Shown: one piece after another, positions 51,823-60,641 of the stretch | How positions within the stretch are numbered: the stretch's first letter is position 1 | How the letters are laid out: each line of letters opens with the position of its first letter | Assembly (NCBI GenBank): GCA_905233375.1 | Contig: CAJOEJ010000014.1 | Coordinates: forward strand, 1-60,857 | Length of the DNA stretch: 60,857 bases | Source: Paludibacteraceae bacterium | Lineage (GTDB): Bacteria; Bacteroidota; Bacteroidia; Bacteroidales; Paludibacteraceae | Direction: 5' to 3' | Made by a program: the position numbers and the translations under genes | Notes under the pieces: model-generated | Seen by the model: the letters and a program-made list of their open reading frames with translations, nothing else | What the model was told of the DNA's origin: nothing | The model's database searches: none

Positions 51823-52334
51823 AGCCGGTGAAATTTAGTGGTTGTTATACCTGCATTGGTTTCGACACGCATGATATACCAGCCCGGAAGCAAAATGCCC
51901 GTTGGATCCAGCCGGGTGGATACCAGCCTGCCGTTGAAATCATATAGCGCGAGCCGCAACACGCGCAAATAACCGGTGAAATCCGTGTTCCAGTAACCGA
52001 TATGAATGGTATAGTACCCCGCGTGCGTGATGGGGCATTGTACCGAACCGAAACTCACTCCGTAGAAGTAGTCCTCATCCTTCCGCTCGCTCTCGCTCTC
52101 CTGGATGACGACGTAGGACACCTGTCCCGCCTGTGTCTCGATAAGAAGGGTGTTGCCGACCAGCGAGGCACGGAACTGGTTCGGGTCGGTCGGGTCGGGA
52201 GTCGAACCCGTGGGACCGTCCATCGGGGCAAGTTGGAACGTGCTCATCTTGAGGGGAATGGAGATCGTGTCGTTCACCGCCAACGCGGGAATGACGCACA
52301 TCAACCATCCTATAATCCAGCCTGTTCTTCGCAT
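51819..52334 (-). CDS. Secreted DUF3244-like protein with type IX-like end
   Basis: Protein of 171 residues. Signal MRRTGWIIGWLMCVIPALA. The middle (ISIPLKMSTFQLAPMDGPTG, RASLVGNTLLIETQAGQVSY, CPITHAGYYTIHIGYW) follows the DUF3244 pattern, and the end (RLALYDFNGRLVSTRLDPTG, then ILLPGWYIMRVETNAGITTT) matches a type A sorting domain of the type IX secretion system. The start directly follows the stop of the regulator gene and the stop overlaps the next ATG, so the three genes are one operon. Confidence 0.78.
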   Translation of the reverse strand: MRRTGWIIGWLMCVIPALAVNDTISIPLKMSTFQLAPMDGPTGSTPDPTDPNQFRASLVGNTLLIETQAGQVSYVVIQESESERKDEDYFYGVSFGSVQCPITHAGYYTIHIGYWNTDFTGYLRVLRLALYDFNGRLVSTRLDPTGILLPGWYIMRVETNAGITTTKFHRL

Positions 52335-53534
52335 TTATTTCTCGTTCGCTATGCGGCGCAAGGTCGTCTGTAAGTCCTTGACGCTGACACCTAACCGCTT
52401 GGCTATCATGTATTTGTCTTTGCCTATTCCGCTTTCTGCCCGGTACAGCACTTCCGCTATCTCGGCATAGGAGAGTCCGATGAGAACCAGCACGCAGATA
52501 CGTATCTCGCGTTCGGAGAGCCCTCTTTTCTCTAACTTGTCCGCGATGCCCGACAGGTAGGTGTTGCAGATGGCGCAGAACTGCGCATAGTCGTCCAGTT
52601 GCAACTCGAACCGCAGGTCTTTGCTCTGGCGCAGCACTTTGCAGTACTCGTCCAGCGACTGTTTGCGTTTGCGGCGGAGCCGGTACACGAGCCATGCTGT
52701 TCCTCCCGCTGCAAGCAGCGCGAGTCCGCCCCATAGAAACCGGCTCTGCCATCTCTCCGTTTCGTCCGTGAGCGCTTGTTCGGCAAGCATCATCGCGGCG
52801 GTCCAGTCGGGGGCGTTGCGCTCCAGATCACGCTGTATGTCCGTGCGCGTTGCCGCCAGAGAACGGAGCTCGTCGCCCGAGGCGGTGCTGTCGCATTGCG
52901 TCAGGATATAATAGGCATCGTCCAGGAAACGCGGATTCTCCGTTTGCCCGCATACGCGCCGGGCGTAGTGCAAGGCGGAGTCGTACTCCTCTAAAAACGT
53001 GTACGCCTGTGCGCGCAACATGTCGAAATAGACCGTCCCCGCGGGAGCCGTTTGCGCATAACACAGCACCGAGTCATACTCCGCGGCATACAGACACGCT
53101 GCGGTACGCGTCTCCAGCACTTTGTCTGCCACGCGGGCGTCAGGATACACCCTGAGCGCCGAGTCCGCCAGCGTCCGTGCCGGTTCCTTCTGCCCCGTCA
53201 CCGCCTGTTCCCACGCCATGTTGTTCAGCGCGTAGGCGTATGCGAGTGTGTCATGACCGGACAGGAACTGCTCCGCCGAGCGCTCGTACAGCGCGTACGC
53301 CAGATCGTGACGCTCGCCCATGCGGCACATGGTCGCCATGTTGCTGTACGACCGTCCCTTGGCATCGTACTCCGATGAACGGACACGTGTCGCTGCAATA
53401 AAAGCCTGCATCGCCGATAGCGGCTCATCCGCTTCACGGAAAGACCTGCCTTGTCGGTAGTAATTCGCTGCGTCCGGTCCGCTGCAGGACACCACCGCAC
53501 AAATGACGCACACTATGTACACGTATCGTTTCAA
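52335..53534 (-). CDS. Membrane-bound TPR protein with LuxR-like HTH, probable regulator
   Basis: Protein of about 399 residues with a TTG start at 53534 (MKRYVYIVCVICAVVSCSG, lipoprotein-like signal). The ATG at 53576 lies upstream of the -7 box and cannot be used. Periplasmic part: five to six TPR-type hairpins (YSNMATMCRMGERHDLAYAL, YAYALNNMAWEQAVTGQKEP). One membrane segment (RFLWGGLALLAAGGTAWLVY) and a cytoplasmic helix-turn-helix end: LEKRGLSEREIRICVLVLIG, LSYAEIAEVLYRAESGI, KRLGVSVKDLQTTLRRIA. This layout is a known Bacteroidetes one-component sensor. The pairing of a lipobox with a second membrane segment is odd. First gene of its operon. Confidence 0.85.
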   Translation of the reverse strand: MKRYVYIVCVICAVVSCSGPDAANYYRQGRSFREADEPLSAMQAFIAATRVRSSEYDAKGRSYSNMATMCRMGERHDLAYALYERSAEQFLSGHDTLAYAYALNNMAWEQAVTGQKEPARTLADSALRVYPDARVADKVLETRTAACLYAAEYDSVLCYAQTAPAGTVYFDMLRAQAYTFLEEYDSALHYARRVCGQTENPRFLDDAYYILTQCDSTASGDELRSLAATRTDIQRDLERNAPDWTAAMMLAEQALTDETERWQSRFLWGGLALLAAGGTAWLVYRLRRKRKQSLDEYCKVLRQSKDLRFELQLDDYAQFCAICNTYLSGIADKLEKRGLSEREIRICVLVLIGLSYAEIAEVLYRAESGIGKDKYMIAKRLGVSVKDLQTTLRRIANEK

Positions 53535-53553
53535 GTTATTCAAAAATTTGCTG

Positions 53554-53585
53554 CAAAGGTACTGCTTTTTTTTCAATTATGCAAA
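53554..53585 (-). promoter_or_regulatory. Promoter of the TPR-HTH regulator operon
   Basis: Minus strand TTTG (53585-53582), 20 bp with an A-tract and GCAG, TACCTTTG (53561-53554). It fixes the TTG at 53534 (or possibly 53543) as start codon. Confidence 0.85.
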
Positions 53586-53960
53586 TTTTAGAGTTGGGAA
53601 AAAGTTGGGAATCTTACAAATTGTCTCGCTCCCCCTCCTCCGGTCACGTGCTTGGCGATGTCCCGCCAAGTATCCTCCATGCTTCATCTCTCATTCGGCG
53701 TTTATGCTTCCTCTTCCATTCAGGTTCTTCTATCTCTCATTCGGCGTTTTCTCTTGTATCCGTCCAATCTTGGCGGATAGAAAACGCCGCTCTTAATATC
53801 TCCGTTCGTTTCCGCCGGATACATCTGGCATTATTAAACCCTTTGTTCATTTCCCGCAATTGCATTCGGGTTTCTTACTTCGTCCATTCCGCCGGATGTC
53901 ATCCGGCAATTAATTCATTGTGCATTTTGGCGGTATGTTTACCGACAGATTCGCTTCCAA

Positions 53961-53997
53961 CCTCCTCCCTTGAGGGGAGGTCGGGAGGGGTTCTCCC
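53961..53997. repeat. G-rich REP-like palindrome, copy 1
   Basis: CCTCCTCCCTTGAGGGGAGG followed by TCGGGAGGGG. CTCCC/GGGAG arms can fold in two ways. The second copy is at 57868-57900 and differs mainly in the number of G. Confidence 0.75.
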
Positions 53998-54097
53998 TTT
54001 TTCGTTCATTGTCCCGCCTGAGAGGCGGGTGCCATTCAACTATTCTCCTCCCCTGTTCCCCCTTTTGTCCACCTTTCCCACAATTTTCCCAGACCTT

Positions 54098-54163
54098 AGT
54101 ATGAAATTAGTATGTTCATAGTAGATGATTAGTAGGTGATTAGTAGGTGATTAGTAGGTTATA
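54098..54163. repeat. 11-bp tandem repeat, locus C
   Basis: Six 11-bp units in a row: AGTATGAAATT, AGTATGTTCAT, AGTAGATGATT, AGTAGGTGATT (twice) and AGTAGGTTATA. The period is the same as at loci A and B but the unit differs. Confidence 0.85.
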
Positions 54164-54193
54164 ATTATAATCTCGTACTGAAATTTTTGTGTA

Positions 54194-54216
54194 GTGTACC
54201 CCGTTTTTTGGGACAC
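54194..54216. other. Imperfect inverted repeat, possible transposon-end remnant
   Basis: GTGTACCC (54194-54201) and GGGACAC (54210-54216) flank CGTTTTTT. The arms pair except for one bulged A. The sequence is like the end of some IS elements, but no transposase gene is near. Confidence 0.3.
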
Positions 54217-54240
54217 TTTAATTATCTGAATAAAATTTCT

Positions 54241-54305
54241 TAGCCCTGATGGCAACGATTATTTCAGGAGACGGACGAAAGGGCTTATAATGCCGGAATC
54301 CGGCA
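54241..54305 (+). ncRNA. Candidate structured RNA element before secA (Flavo-1-like, tentative)
   Basis: AGCCCT (54242-54247) pairs with AGGGCT (54280-54285), CCTGA with TCAGG inside, and TGCCGG (54291-54296) with CCGGCA (54300-54305). The words AGCCCTGATGG and AAAGGGCTTATA recall a structured intergenic element common in Bacteroidetes that I remember as Flavo-1. There is no clear promoter before it, and the assignment is from memory of the consensus. Confidence 0.3.
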
Positions 54306-54371
54306 GAAGAGAATGCGCAAGGGACAATTTGCATAAAAAATCATTCAATTCGGGCAAATTTTGTGTTTTTA

Positions 54372-54427
54372 TTTGCATATTTCAAAAAAATGTTGTACCT
54401 TTGCAGCGCTTTTTGTGCGCATACGCA
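54372..54427 (+). promoter_or_regulatory. secA promoter and leader hairpin
   Basis: TTTG (54372-54375), 20 bp, TACCTTTG (54396-54403). The transcript would begin near GCAGCGC, and GTGCG/CGCAC at 54414-54427 form a small hairpin. The start of the leader resembles that of the HIT gene. About 75 bases separate promoter and ATG. Confidence 0.82.
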
Positions 54428-54480
54428 CATCATATACGTTGCGCGCTATTTATTAACAGGTAAATTAGTAAATCCGACAT

Positions 54481-57400
54481 ATGAATTTTTTAGAGATTAT
54501 TACCAAGTTATTCGGCAACAAGGCACAAAAAGATATGCGTGCCATACAGCCGATCGTAGAACAGATCAAGGCACAATACGCTACCATCGATGCGCTGAGC
54601 AATGACGAACTGCGTGCCCGCAGTTATGCCCTGATGGAACTGCTGCAGAAAGCCGTTGAGGACAAGAAAGCCCGTATTGCCGAGCTGCGTGCCAGCATTC
54701 AGGAACTGGAGATCAACAAACGCGAGAAAGTCTATAACGAGATAGACAAGTTGGAGAAGGAGATCAAGGATATCTATGAGCAGAAACTGAACGAGATCCT
54801 GCCCGAGGCATACGCCATCGTCAAGTCCGCCGCCCGCCGTTTCGCTCAGAACGAGACCGTGGAGGTGACAGCCAACCAGATGGACAAGGACCTGGCGGCT
54901 AATCCCCGATATGATTTCGTGGAGATAAAGACGGATGTACAAGGTACAAAGGATATCGCCGTATGGCATAACCACTGGATGGCGGGTGGAAACGAGATCA
55001 CCTGGGACATGGTTCACTACGACGTGCAGTTGTTCGGCGGTGTCGTTCTGCATCAGGGCAAGATAGCCGAGATGGCGACTGGTGAAGGTAAGACGTTGGT
55101 GGCAACGCTGCCCGTTTATCTGAACGCGCTGACCCATGAAGGTGTACACGTGGTGACGGTCAACGACTACCTCGCCAAACGTGACTGCGAGTGGAACGGA
55201 CCGATCTATCAGTTCCTCGGTCTCACCGTTGATTGTATCGACCGCTACCAGCCCAACAGCGATGAACGCCGCCGTGCCTATGCCTGCGACATCACGTTCG
55301 GAACGAACAACGAGTTCGGTTTCGACTACCTGCGCGACAACATGGCGCACAGCCCGATCGACCTCGTTCAGCGCGGACACAACTACGCCATTGTCGATGA
55401 GGTGGACTCCGTCCTGATCGACGACGCCCGTACGCCGCTCATCATCAGCGGTCCAGTGCCCCGCGGCGAGGATCAGATGTTCGACGAGTACAAGGATCGT
55501 GTGGCGGCGCTCGTGCGTCAGCAGACGACCCTGACCACTAAGCTGTTGGCGGAGGCGAAAGCCAAAATGGGTTCCGAGGATGAGAAAGTGCGCGAGGAAG
55601 GCGAACTGGCACTCTTCCGCTCCTTCAAGGGTCTGCCCAAGTCCAAAGCGCTCATCAAGTACCTCTCCGAGCAGGGTGTCAAGGTGCGTTTGCAGAAGAC
55701 CGAAGAGTTCTACCTGCAGGAGAACGAGAAGAACATGCATATCGCTACCGACGAGCTCTATTTCGTCATTGACGAGAAGAACAAATCCATCGAACTGACC
55801 GACAAGGGTATCGATGCGCTGACCGGCACGACCGACGACCCCAATTTTTTCGTCCTGCCGGATGTAGGTTCGGAGATGGCGGAGCTGGAGCACGAGACCG
55901 GCCTGACGCCCGAGGAACGCCAGCAGAAGAAAGACGAGATTCTCACCAACTACAGCATCAAGTCCGAACGTGTACACACGGTACACCAGCTGCTCAAAGC
56001 CTACACGCTCTTCGAGAAAGATGTCGATTATATCATTGACAACGGCGAGGTGAAGATCGTCGATGAGCAGACAGGTCGTATCATGGAGGGTCGCCGCTGG
56101 TCGGACGGACTCCATCAGGCGGTCGAAGCGAAGGAGAACGTGAAGGTGGAAGGCGCGACACAGACTTTTGCCACCATCACGCTGCAGAACTACTTCCGTA
56201 TGTACCACAAGCTGTCCGGTATGACCGGTACGGCTGAGACCGAGGCGGGTGAGTTCTGGAACATCTACAAACTGGATGTGGTCGTTATCCCGACCAACAA
56301 ACCGATCGCCCGCGACGATATGAACGACCGTATCTACCGTACCAAACGCGAGAAATACAACGCCGTCATCGAGGAGATCGTGAACATGGTGGCGCAGGGT
56401 CGTCCGGTACTGGTGGGTACGACGAGCGTCGAGATATCCGAGTTGCTCAGCCGTATGTTGACCATTCGCAAGATCAAGCATAACGTGCTCAACGCCAAGT
56501 TACACCAGCAGGAGGCGCAAGTGGTCGCCGAAGCCGGTCGTGCGGGCGTTGTGACGATCGCTACCAACATGGCAGGTCGTGGTACGGATATCAAGCTGAC
56601 GCCGGAGGTGAAGGAAGCGGGCGGTCTGGCTATCATCGGTACGGAGCGTCATGAGAGCCGCCGTGTCGACCGTCAGCTGCGCGGACGTGCCGGACGTCAG
56701 GGTGACCCTGGAAGCTCCGTCTTCTACGTGTCGATGGAAGATGACCTGATGCGTATGTTCGGTTCCGACCGTATAGCCGGTGTCATGGACCGGATGGGAC
56801 TGCAGGAGGGCGAGATGATCGAGCACTCGATGCTCTCCAGCTCCATCGAGCGCGCGCAGAAGAAAGTGGAGGAGAACAACTTCGGTATCCGTAAGCGCCT
56901 CATCGAGTACGATGACGTAATGAACCAGCAGCGTAACCTCATCTACGCCAAACGCCGTCACGCCCTCATGGGTGAGCGTATCGGCGTGGATATAACGAAC
57001 ATGATCTACGAGACGGCGGAAGGCATATTGAACGATGCCAAGAGCGCCAATGATTACGAGGGACTCAAATACGACGTGCTCCAGACCTTTGCCATCGAGC
57101 TGCCGTTCGACGAGGACGAGTTCAGCCGAGGCAAACGGGCTGACCTGAGCCGTCAGCTGGGCGACGCCGCTTTCGAGAGCTTCACCCGCCGTATGGAGAA
57201 GATGGTACAGATAGCGGATCCGCAGATCCAGTATATCTACGAGACCAAGGGACAGATGTACGAGAACATCCTCATCCCTATCACGGACGGCAAACGCGTC
57301 TATAACATCGCGGTCAACCTCAAGGCAGCCGCCGAGAGCCATAGCAAGGAGATCGTGCGTGAGTTCGAGAAACAGATGATGCTCCTCGTCATCGACGACG

Positions 57401-57834
57401 AGTGGAAAGAGCACCTCCGTCAGCTGGACGACCTCAAGCAGAGCGTACAGAACGCGTCCTACGAGCAGAAAGACCCGCTGTTGATCTACAAACTCGAGTC
57501 GTTCGCTATCTTCAAAGAGATGCTTGAATCGCTCAACCGCCGTGCTATCTCCATCCTCCTACGCGGTCAGATCCATACCCAGGAGCCCGACCGTGTACAG
57601 CAGGCGCAACAGCAACGCCGTATGGACTACAGCCGTTACCGCACCCAGAAAGATGCGGTGCAGCAGGCTGCACAGGCGTCCGGAATGGCTGCGGCTGCCG
57701 GAAGGGATACGCGTGAGATGCAACGCCCAGAACCGATTCATGTCGATAAGAAACCGCGCCCCAACGACCCCTGTCCCTGCGGGAGCGGCAAGAAATACAA
57801 ACAATGTCACGGGAAGTTAAACGCAGGCGTTTAA
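54481..57834 (+). CDS. secA: Protein translocase ATPase SecA
   Basis: Protein of 1117 residues, the usual size in Bacteroidetes, where SecA has long insertions. Walker [15 protein letters not shown] near residue 200, DEAD-like motif [31 protein letters not shown] and [16 protein letters not shown] of the second motor domain, and the C-terminal SEC-C zinc site [18 protein letters not shown]. SecA drives unfolded proteins through SecYEG. A coiled-coil insert lies at residues about 55-105. A TACAAAG element encodes DVQGTKDI at residues about 152-159, before the first motor domain. It is the only gene of its promoter apart from possible read-through to 57913. Confidence 0.98.
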   Translation: MNFLEIITKLFGNKAQKDMRAIQPIVEQIKAQYATIDALSNDELRARSYALMELLQKAVEDKKARIAELRASIQELEINKREKVYNEIDKLEKEIKDIYEQKLNEILPEAYAIVKSAARRFAQNETVEVTANQMDKDLAANPRYDFVEIKTDVQGTKDIAVWHNHWMAGGNEITWDMVHYDVQLFGGVVLHQGKIAEMATGEGKTLVATLPVYLNALTHEGVHVVTVNDYLAKRDCEWNGPIYQFLGLTVDCIDRYQPNSDERRRAYACDITFGTNNEFGFDYLRDNMAHSPIDLVQRGHNYAIVDEVDSVLIDDARTPLIISGPVPRGEDQMFDEYKDRVAALVRQQTTLTTKLLAEAKAKMGSEDEKVREEGELALFRSFKGLPKSKALIKYLSEQGVKVRLQKTEEFYLQENEKNMHIATDELYFVIDEKNKSIELTDKGIDALTGTTDDPNFFVLPDVGSEMAELEHETGLTPEERQQKKDEILTNYSIKSERVHTVHQLLKAYTLFEKDVDYIIDNGEVKIVDEQTGRIMEGRRWSDGLHQAVEAKENVKVEGATQTFATITLQNYFRMYHKLSGMTGTAETEAGEFWNIYKLDVVVIPTNKPIARDDMNDRIYRTKREKYNAVIEEIVNMVAQGRPVLVGTTSVEISELLSRMLTIRKIKHNVLNAKLHQQEAQVVAEAGRAGVVTIATNMAGRGTDIKLTPEVKEAGGLAIIGTERHESRRVDRQLRGRAGRQGDPGSSVFYVSMEDDLMRMFGSDRIAGVMDRMGLQEGEMIEHSMLSSSIERAQKKVEENNFGIRKRLIEYDDVMNQQRNLIYAKRRHALMGERIGVDITNMIYETAEGILNDAKSANDYEGLKYDVLQTFAIELPFDEDEFSRGKRADLSRQLGDAAFESFTRRMEKMVQIADPQIQYIYETKGQMYENILIPITDGKRVYNIAVNLKAAAESHSKEIVREFEKQMMLLVIDDEWKEHLRQLDDLKQSVQNASYEQKDPLLIYKLESFAIFKEMLESLNRRAISILLRGQIHTQEPDRVQQAQQQRRMDYSRYRTQKDAVQQAAQASGMAAAAGRDTREMQRPEPIHVDKKPRPNDPCPCGSGKKYKQCHGKLNAGV
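54934..54957 (+). repeat. TACAAAG-type element, copy 3 (in frame in secA)
   Basis: GATGTACAAGG then TACAAAGGATATC, encoding DVQGTKDI. Its right end TACAAAGGATATCG is identical to that of the fmt copy. Confidence 0.75.
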
Positions 57835-57847
57835 CCATTGGTAATTG

Positions 57848-57914
57848 ATCCTTTGTACATCCTCCACTCCTCCCCTTGAGGGGGAGGTCGGGAGGGGGTT
57901 GTCACTTTGTACAT
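57848..57914 (+). repeat. TACAAAG-type element split by a REP-like palindrome
   Basis: The left part ATCCTTTGTACAT (57848-57860) and the right part TTGTCACTTTGTACAT (57899-57914) are in the same order and orientation as in the fmt copy, but a G-rich block (57861-57898) stands between them. CTTTGTACAT is directly repeated on both sides (57851-57860 and 57905-57914). The block is the second copy of the REP-like element at 53961-53997. Confidence 0.75.
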
Positions 57915-59118
57915 GAAGTATAAGTTCCTTATATTGACTCTTGTTTGCGCCACCATTCCGATGATGGCGCAACACGTATCTCCTGATTCCGTTCAGTCGT
58001 TTCCCGATACGGTGCAGTTGTATCCCGATACGTTCCGTCTCTCGGAGCAGCCGGCTACGGTCGATATGGACGAGTTCCTCCTGGACTTGGTGTTGCAGCA
58101 GAGCGAGACCATTCACCGCAATGACACGACCGACACGCTCACGCTGGCGGACCTGATGCGCCTGGATTCGATCCAGCGTGAGGCGCATATGCTCGATTCG
58201 ATGAGGATCGTCAATGCCGAACTGGAACTGCAGGAGATACCCGAAGTGACGAATGCCGTCATTGAGAGATCATGGGTCAAGGATGCGGAGGAAGACCGGA
58301 AGGATGTGGTTCGTGCCATTCAGGCGATGAAGTCCCCCTGGCACAAAGAAGCGACGCTCATGGTACAGATCACCCAGAACTACGTCACCTCCAACTGGTA
58401 TCAGGGCGGTTCGTCCTCCTTCGCGGGATTAGGTATTGCAAAAGGTAAAATCAATTATATCTCCGACCGTTTCACATGGGAGAACACGGGCGAATGGCGC
58501 ATAGGCGGTTCGACCATCTCCGCCGACTCGCTCCACAAGGTGAACACGACTGACGACCTGCTGCGGTTCTACACCAAAGCGAACCTGCGTATCGTGCCGA
58601 AACTGTTTACCTCCATCTCCGGCGAGTTGGAGACGCGGTTGCTGCCGACCTACAAGTCCAACTCGATGGAACTGAAATCAGGTCCTTTCTCGCCTGTCCG
58701 TTTTAATATGGCGGTCGGTCTGGACTACAAGCCGGTGAAAGACCTGAGTATATCCGTTTCGCCTTTGTCCTACAAGCTCATTCACCTCATGGACACGATC
58801 CGCGTGAGCGGAACCGACTACGGTCTGGAAACAGGTCAGCGCACCCAGCATAATGTCGGTTCGTCCGTCCGCGTCGAATATACATGGAAACCGGTGCGCG
58901 AAGTGGCGCTCGAGTCCAAGTTCTACTTCTACACCAACTACTATCATGTGGAGATCGATCTGGAGGTGAACTGCGATTTTATCATCAACCGCTTCATGTC
59001 GGCGCGCCTCATGTTACACCCGCGTTATGACAGTTCGGTCATCATGAAAGGGGACACGCACGCCAAAATACAGTTCCGCGAACTGCTCTCTATTGGTTTT
59101 GCGCATAAGTTCCATTAG
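57913..59118 (+). CDS. DUF3078 outer-membrane protein
   Basis: Protein of 401 residues. The start is ATG 57913 (MKYKFLILTLVCATIPMMAQ, signal peptide). Residues 25-130 are a helical, Asp-rich region (LADLMRLDSIQREAHMLDSM), and the rest is the DUF3078 barrel-like domain: WHKEATLMVQITQNYVTSNW with YQGGSSSFAGLGI, then alternating strands to the aromatic end IGFAHKFH. Function unknown; these proteins are found in the outer membrane of Bacteroidetes. The start codon is made by the right end of a TACAAAG element. No promoter is seen, so it may be read from secA. Confidence 0.88.
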   Translation: MKYKFLILTLVCATIPMMAQHVSPDSVQSFPDTVQLYPDTFRLSEQPATVDMDEFLLDLVLQQSETIHRNDTTDTLTLADLMRLDSIQREAHMLDSMRIVNAELELQEIPEVTNAVIERSWVKDAEEDRKDVVRAIQAMKSPWHKEATLMVQITQNYVTSNWYQGGSSSFAGLGIAKGKINYISDRFTWENTGEWRIGGSTISADSLHKVNTTDDLLRFYTKANLRIVPKLFTSISGELETRLLPTYKSNSMELKSGPFSPVRFNMAVGLDYKPVKDLSISVSPLSYKLIHLMDTIRVSGTDYGLETGQRTQHNVGSSVRVEYTWKPVREVALESKFYFYTNYYHVEIDLEVNCDFIINRFMSARLMLHPRYDSSVIMKGDTHAKIQFRELLSIGFAHKFH

Positions 59119-59147
59119 CCGTCAGCTGTCAGCCTTCAGTATTCAGC
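59119..59147. repeat. GCTGTCAGC word repeat between convergent genes
   Basis: CCGTCAGCTGTCAGCCTTCAG is too long to give whole; it consists of GTCAGCTGTCAGCC, then TTCAGTATTCAGC. The same word (GCTGTCAGC, AGCTATCAGC) lies at 45279-45303 at the start of the AmpG-like gene. No T-run, so it is not a clear terminator. Confidence 0.55.
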
Positions 59148-59696
59148 TTATTCGCAAAGCGCTACGAGCTCCTGCCAACGAACAATCGCATCGTGCCCGT
59201 ATTTCCAGATGTTGTACTTGATCTTGTGAATATTCACCTCTTCGCCGAGGTGCGATTTGGAATAGAATTTGTCGGCGTAGCAGATGATTTTCTCTTCGAG
59301 GCTCTGCGGACAGTAGTCCCTTTCCGGGATAGGCAGTTCTTCGCGTTCGATCTGCTCGATGGTGATGCCTGTGCCCGTGTGCCGCTCTGCCACCAATGCA
59401 TGTTTTGGCAGCCCCTCTTTGCGCAACAGCTCCGCACCGAGGTAGCCGTGCTCGATGTATTTGTGCGGTCCGTTGCAGTAGATCTTCGGCGCATCGCAGA
59501 AGATGATCCCTATGTCATGCAGCATCGCCGCTTCCTCTACAAACGTACGGTTCACTAATCCCTGCTGCTCCCATTCGGGATGACGGTCGAGGATGGACAA
59601 CGCACGATCCGCCACCTGACGGCTGTGTGTCAGCAGAACATGCTTTAACTCCGGACTCTCGCCGTAGTATTTGTCTATTAGTTCAAGATAATTCAA
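59148..59696 (-). CDS. HD-domain phosphohydrolase
   Basis: Protein of 182 residues, no signal peptide. HD metal-site residues: H in LLTHSRQVAD, HD in AAMLHDIGIIFCDAP, H in YIEHGYLGAELLR, H in ALVAERHTGTG and D in ICYADKFYSK. The family removes phosphates from nucleotides or second messengers; the exact substrate is unknown. It lies 12 bp after fmt in the same direction, separated by an AATTCTTAATTC repeat, so it is probably co-transcribed. Confidence 0.88.
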   Translation of the reverse strand: MNYLELIDKYYGESPELKHVLLTHSRQVADRALSILDRHPEWEQQGLVNRTFVEEAAMLHDIGIIFCDAPKIYCNGPHKYIEHGYLGAELLRKEGLPKHALVAERHTGTGITIEQIEREELPIPERDYCPQSLEEKIICYADKFYSKSHLGEEVNIHKIKYNIWKYGHDAIVRWQELVALCE

Positions 59697-59708
59697 AATT
59701 CTTAATTC

Positions 59709-60641
59709 TTAATTGTGAATTCCATTTAAGAATGCATGTGCGTCCATTCTCTTCTTGCCGGGAACCTGTAGTTCAAGAATACGAACCGCCCCTTCTTTGC
59801 AGGGCACAACGATATCCTTTGTACATTGTACATTGTCACTTTGTACTTTCTCAACGGCGAATATCTTGACCCCCTCAAAATATTTGCCGTTGATGGTCAG
59901 GTTCGCCCATGCGGCGGGGTAGGGACTGAGTCCGCGGACAAAATTATGCACCTCGCTGACGGTCTTCTCCTCAAAACGGATCTCGCAGTCCTCTTTGAAT
60001 ATCTTCGGCGCGGGTTTGAGCTCCGCTACTTCGGGTTGTGGCGTGGTCGGAACGGCTACACCCCGGTTCTCGCAGTCGATGATCAGGTCCACCGTGCGCA
60101 ACACGAGTCCTTTGCTCAGTTCCATCAGGCGGTCATGCACCGAACCCACGTTCTCATCGTCTCCGATGGCAATACGTTCCTGCAGAATCATGTTGCCGGT
60201 ATCGATCTCATGCTTGAGCATGAAAGTGGTCAGACCGGTCTCTTTCTCCCCGTTCATGACCGCCCAGTTGATCGGCGCGGCTCCGCGGTATTGTGGCAGC
60301 AACGAACCGTGTACGTTGAATGTGCCCAGGCGCGGCATCGCCCATACAACCTCCGGCAACATACGGAACGCGGTAACGATCTGCAGGTCGGCATGATACG
60401 AACGCAGTTCGTCGATAAACGCTTCGTCTTTCAGTTTCTCAGGTTGCAGCACCGGCAGCCCGACGGACAGTGCGTATTTCTTGACATCGGAGAACTGCAT
60501 CTGATGCCCTCTGCCGGCTGGCTTGTCCGGCATGGTGACGACTGCCACCACGTTATAGCCGCCCTCGACAAGGGTTTGAAGTCCCGCCACCGCAAACTCC
60601 GGCGTGCCTAAATATACTATTCTAAGATCTTGCTTAGTCAT
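59709..60641 (-). CDS. fmt: Methionyl-tRNA formyltransferase
   Basis: Protein of 310 residues. RIVYLGTPEFAVAGLQTLVE opens the formyltransferase domain, MPDKPAGRG and the active-site FNVHGSLLPQYRGAAPINWA (Asn-x-His) follow, and a C-terminal OB-like domain starts near residue 205 (VRGLSPYPAAWANLTINGKY). Fmt puts the formyl group on initiator Met-tRNA. Residues about 266-281 (EKVQSDNVQCTKDIVV) are encoded by a TACAAAG element in a loop of the C-terminal domain. No clear promoter is seen upstream. Confidence 0.96.
   Translation of the reverse strand: MTKQDLRIVYLGTPEFAVAGLQTLVEGGYNVVAVVTMPDKPAGRGHQMQFSDVKKYALSVGLPVLQPEKLKDEAFIDELRSYHADLQIVTAFRMLPEVVWAMPRLGTFNVHGSLLPQYRGAAPINWAVMNGEKETGLTTFMLKHEIDTGNMILQERIAIGDDENVGSVHDRLMELSKGLVLRTVDLIIDCENRGVAVPTTPQPEVAELKPAPKIFKEDCEIRFEEKTVSEVHNFVRGLSPYPAAWANLTINGKYFEGVKIFAVEKVQSDNVQCTKDIVVPCKEGAVRILELQVPGKKRMDAHAFLNGIHN
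59811..59850 (-). repeat. TACAAAG-type element, copy 4 (in frame in fmt)
   Basis: On the plus strand GATATCCTTTGTAC, ATTGTACATTGTC, then ACTTTGTACTTTC. It is the longest uninterrupted copy, and its first and last parts match the two halves of the split copy at 57848-57914. Confidence 0.8.

Larger units (their letters stand above)
53586..54371. other. Gene-free patchwork of repeats before secA
   Basis: No credible gene in nearly 800 bp. The stretch contains TCTCATTCGGCGTTT twice (about 53689 and 53733), a CCGGATGTCATCCGG palindrome near 53893, a G-rich REP-like element (53961-53997), an inverted repeat CCCGCCTGAGAGGCGGG near 54012, the 11-bp repeat at 54098-54163, and two hairpin-forming elements at 54194-54305. 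Base composition changes abruptly along it. It looks like a collecting site for small repeats or a decayed gene. Confidence 0.6.

Noticed and set aside
52075..52752. 225-codon minus-strand frame over the regulator and DUF3244-like genes
   Set aside because: Arg/Pro-rich shadow in another frame of two coupled genes with clear domains.
53579..54121. 180-codon plus-strand frame in the gap before secA
   Set aside because: Starts in the promoter of the opposite gene, consists of repeats and palindromes, and has no promoter or recognisable domain.
54098..54163. The 11-bp repeats as a CRISPR array
   Set aside because: Units are contiguous without spacers and far shorter than CRISPR repeats; no cas genes.
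54194..54216. An intact insertion sequence before secA
   Set aside because: Only one possible end is seen, without a transposase gene or a matching second end.
54508..56481. 657-codon open frame opposite secA, and similar long antisense frames at 36639-38156, 22833-23930, 26062-27210 and 4252-5304
   Set aside because: They lie fully opposite well-supported genes, have no family-like motif, start or promoter, and arise from the codon preference of the real gene.
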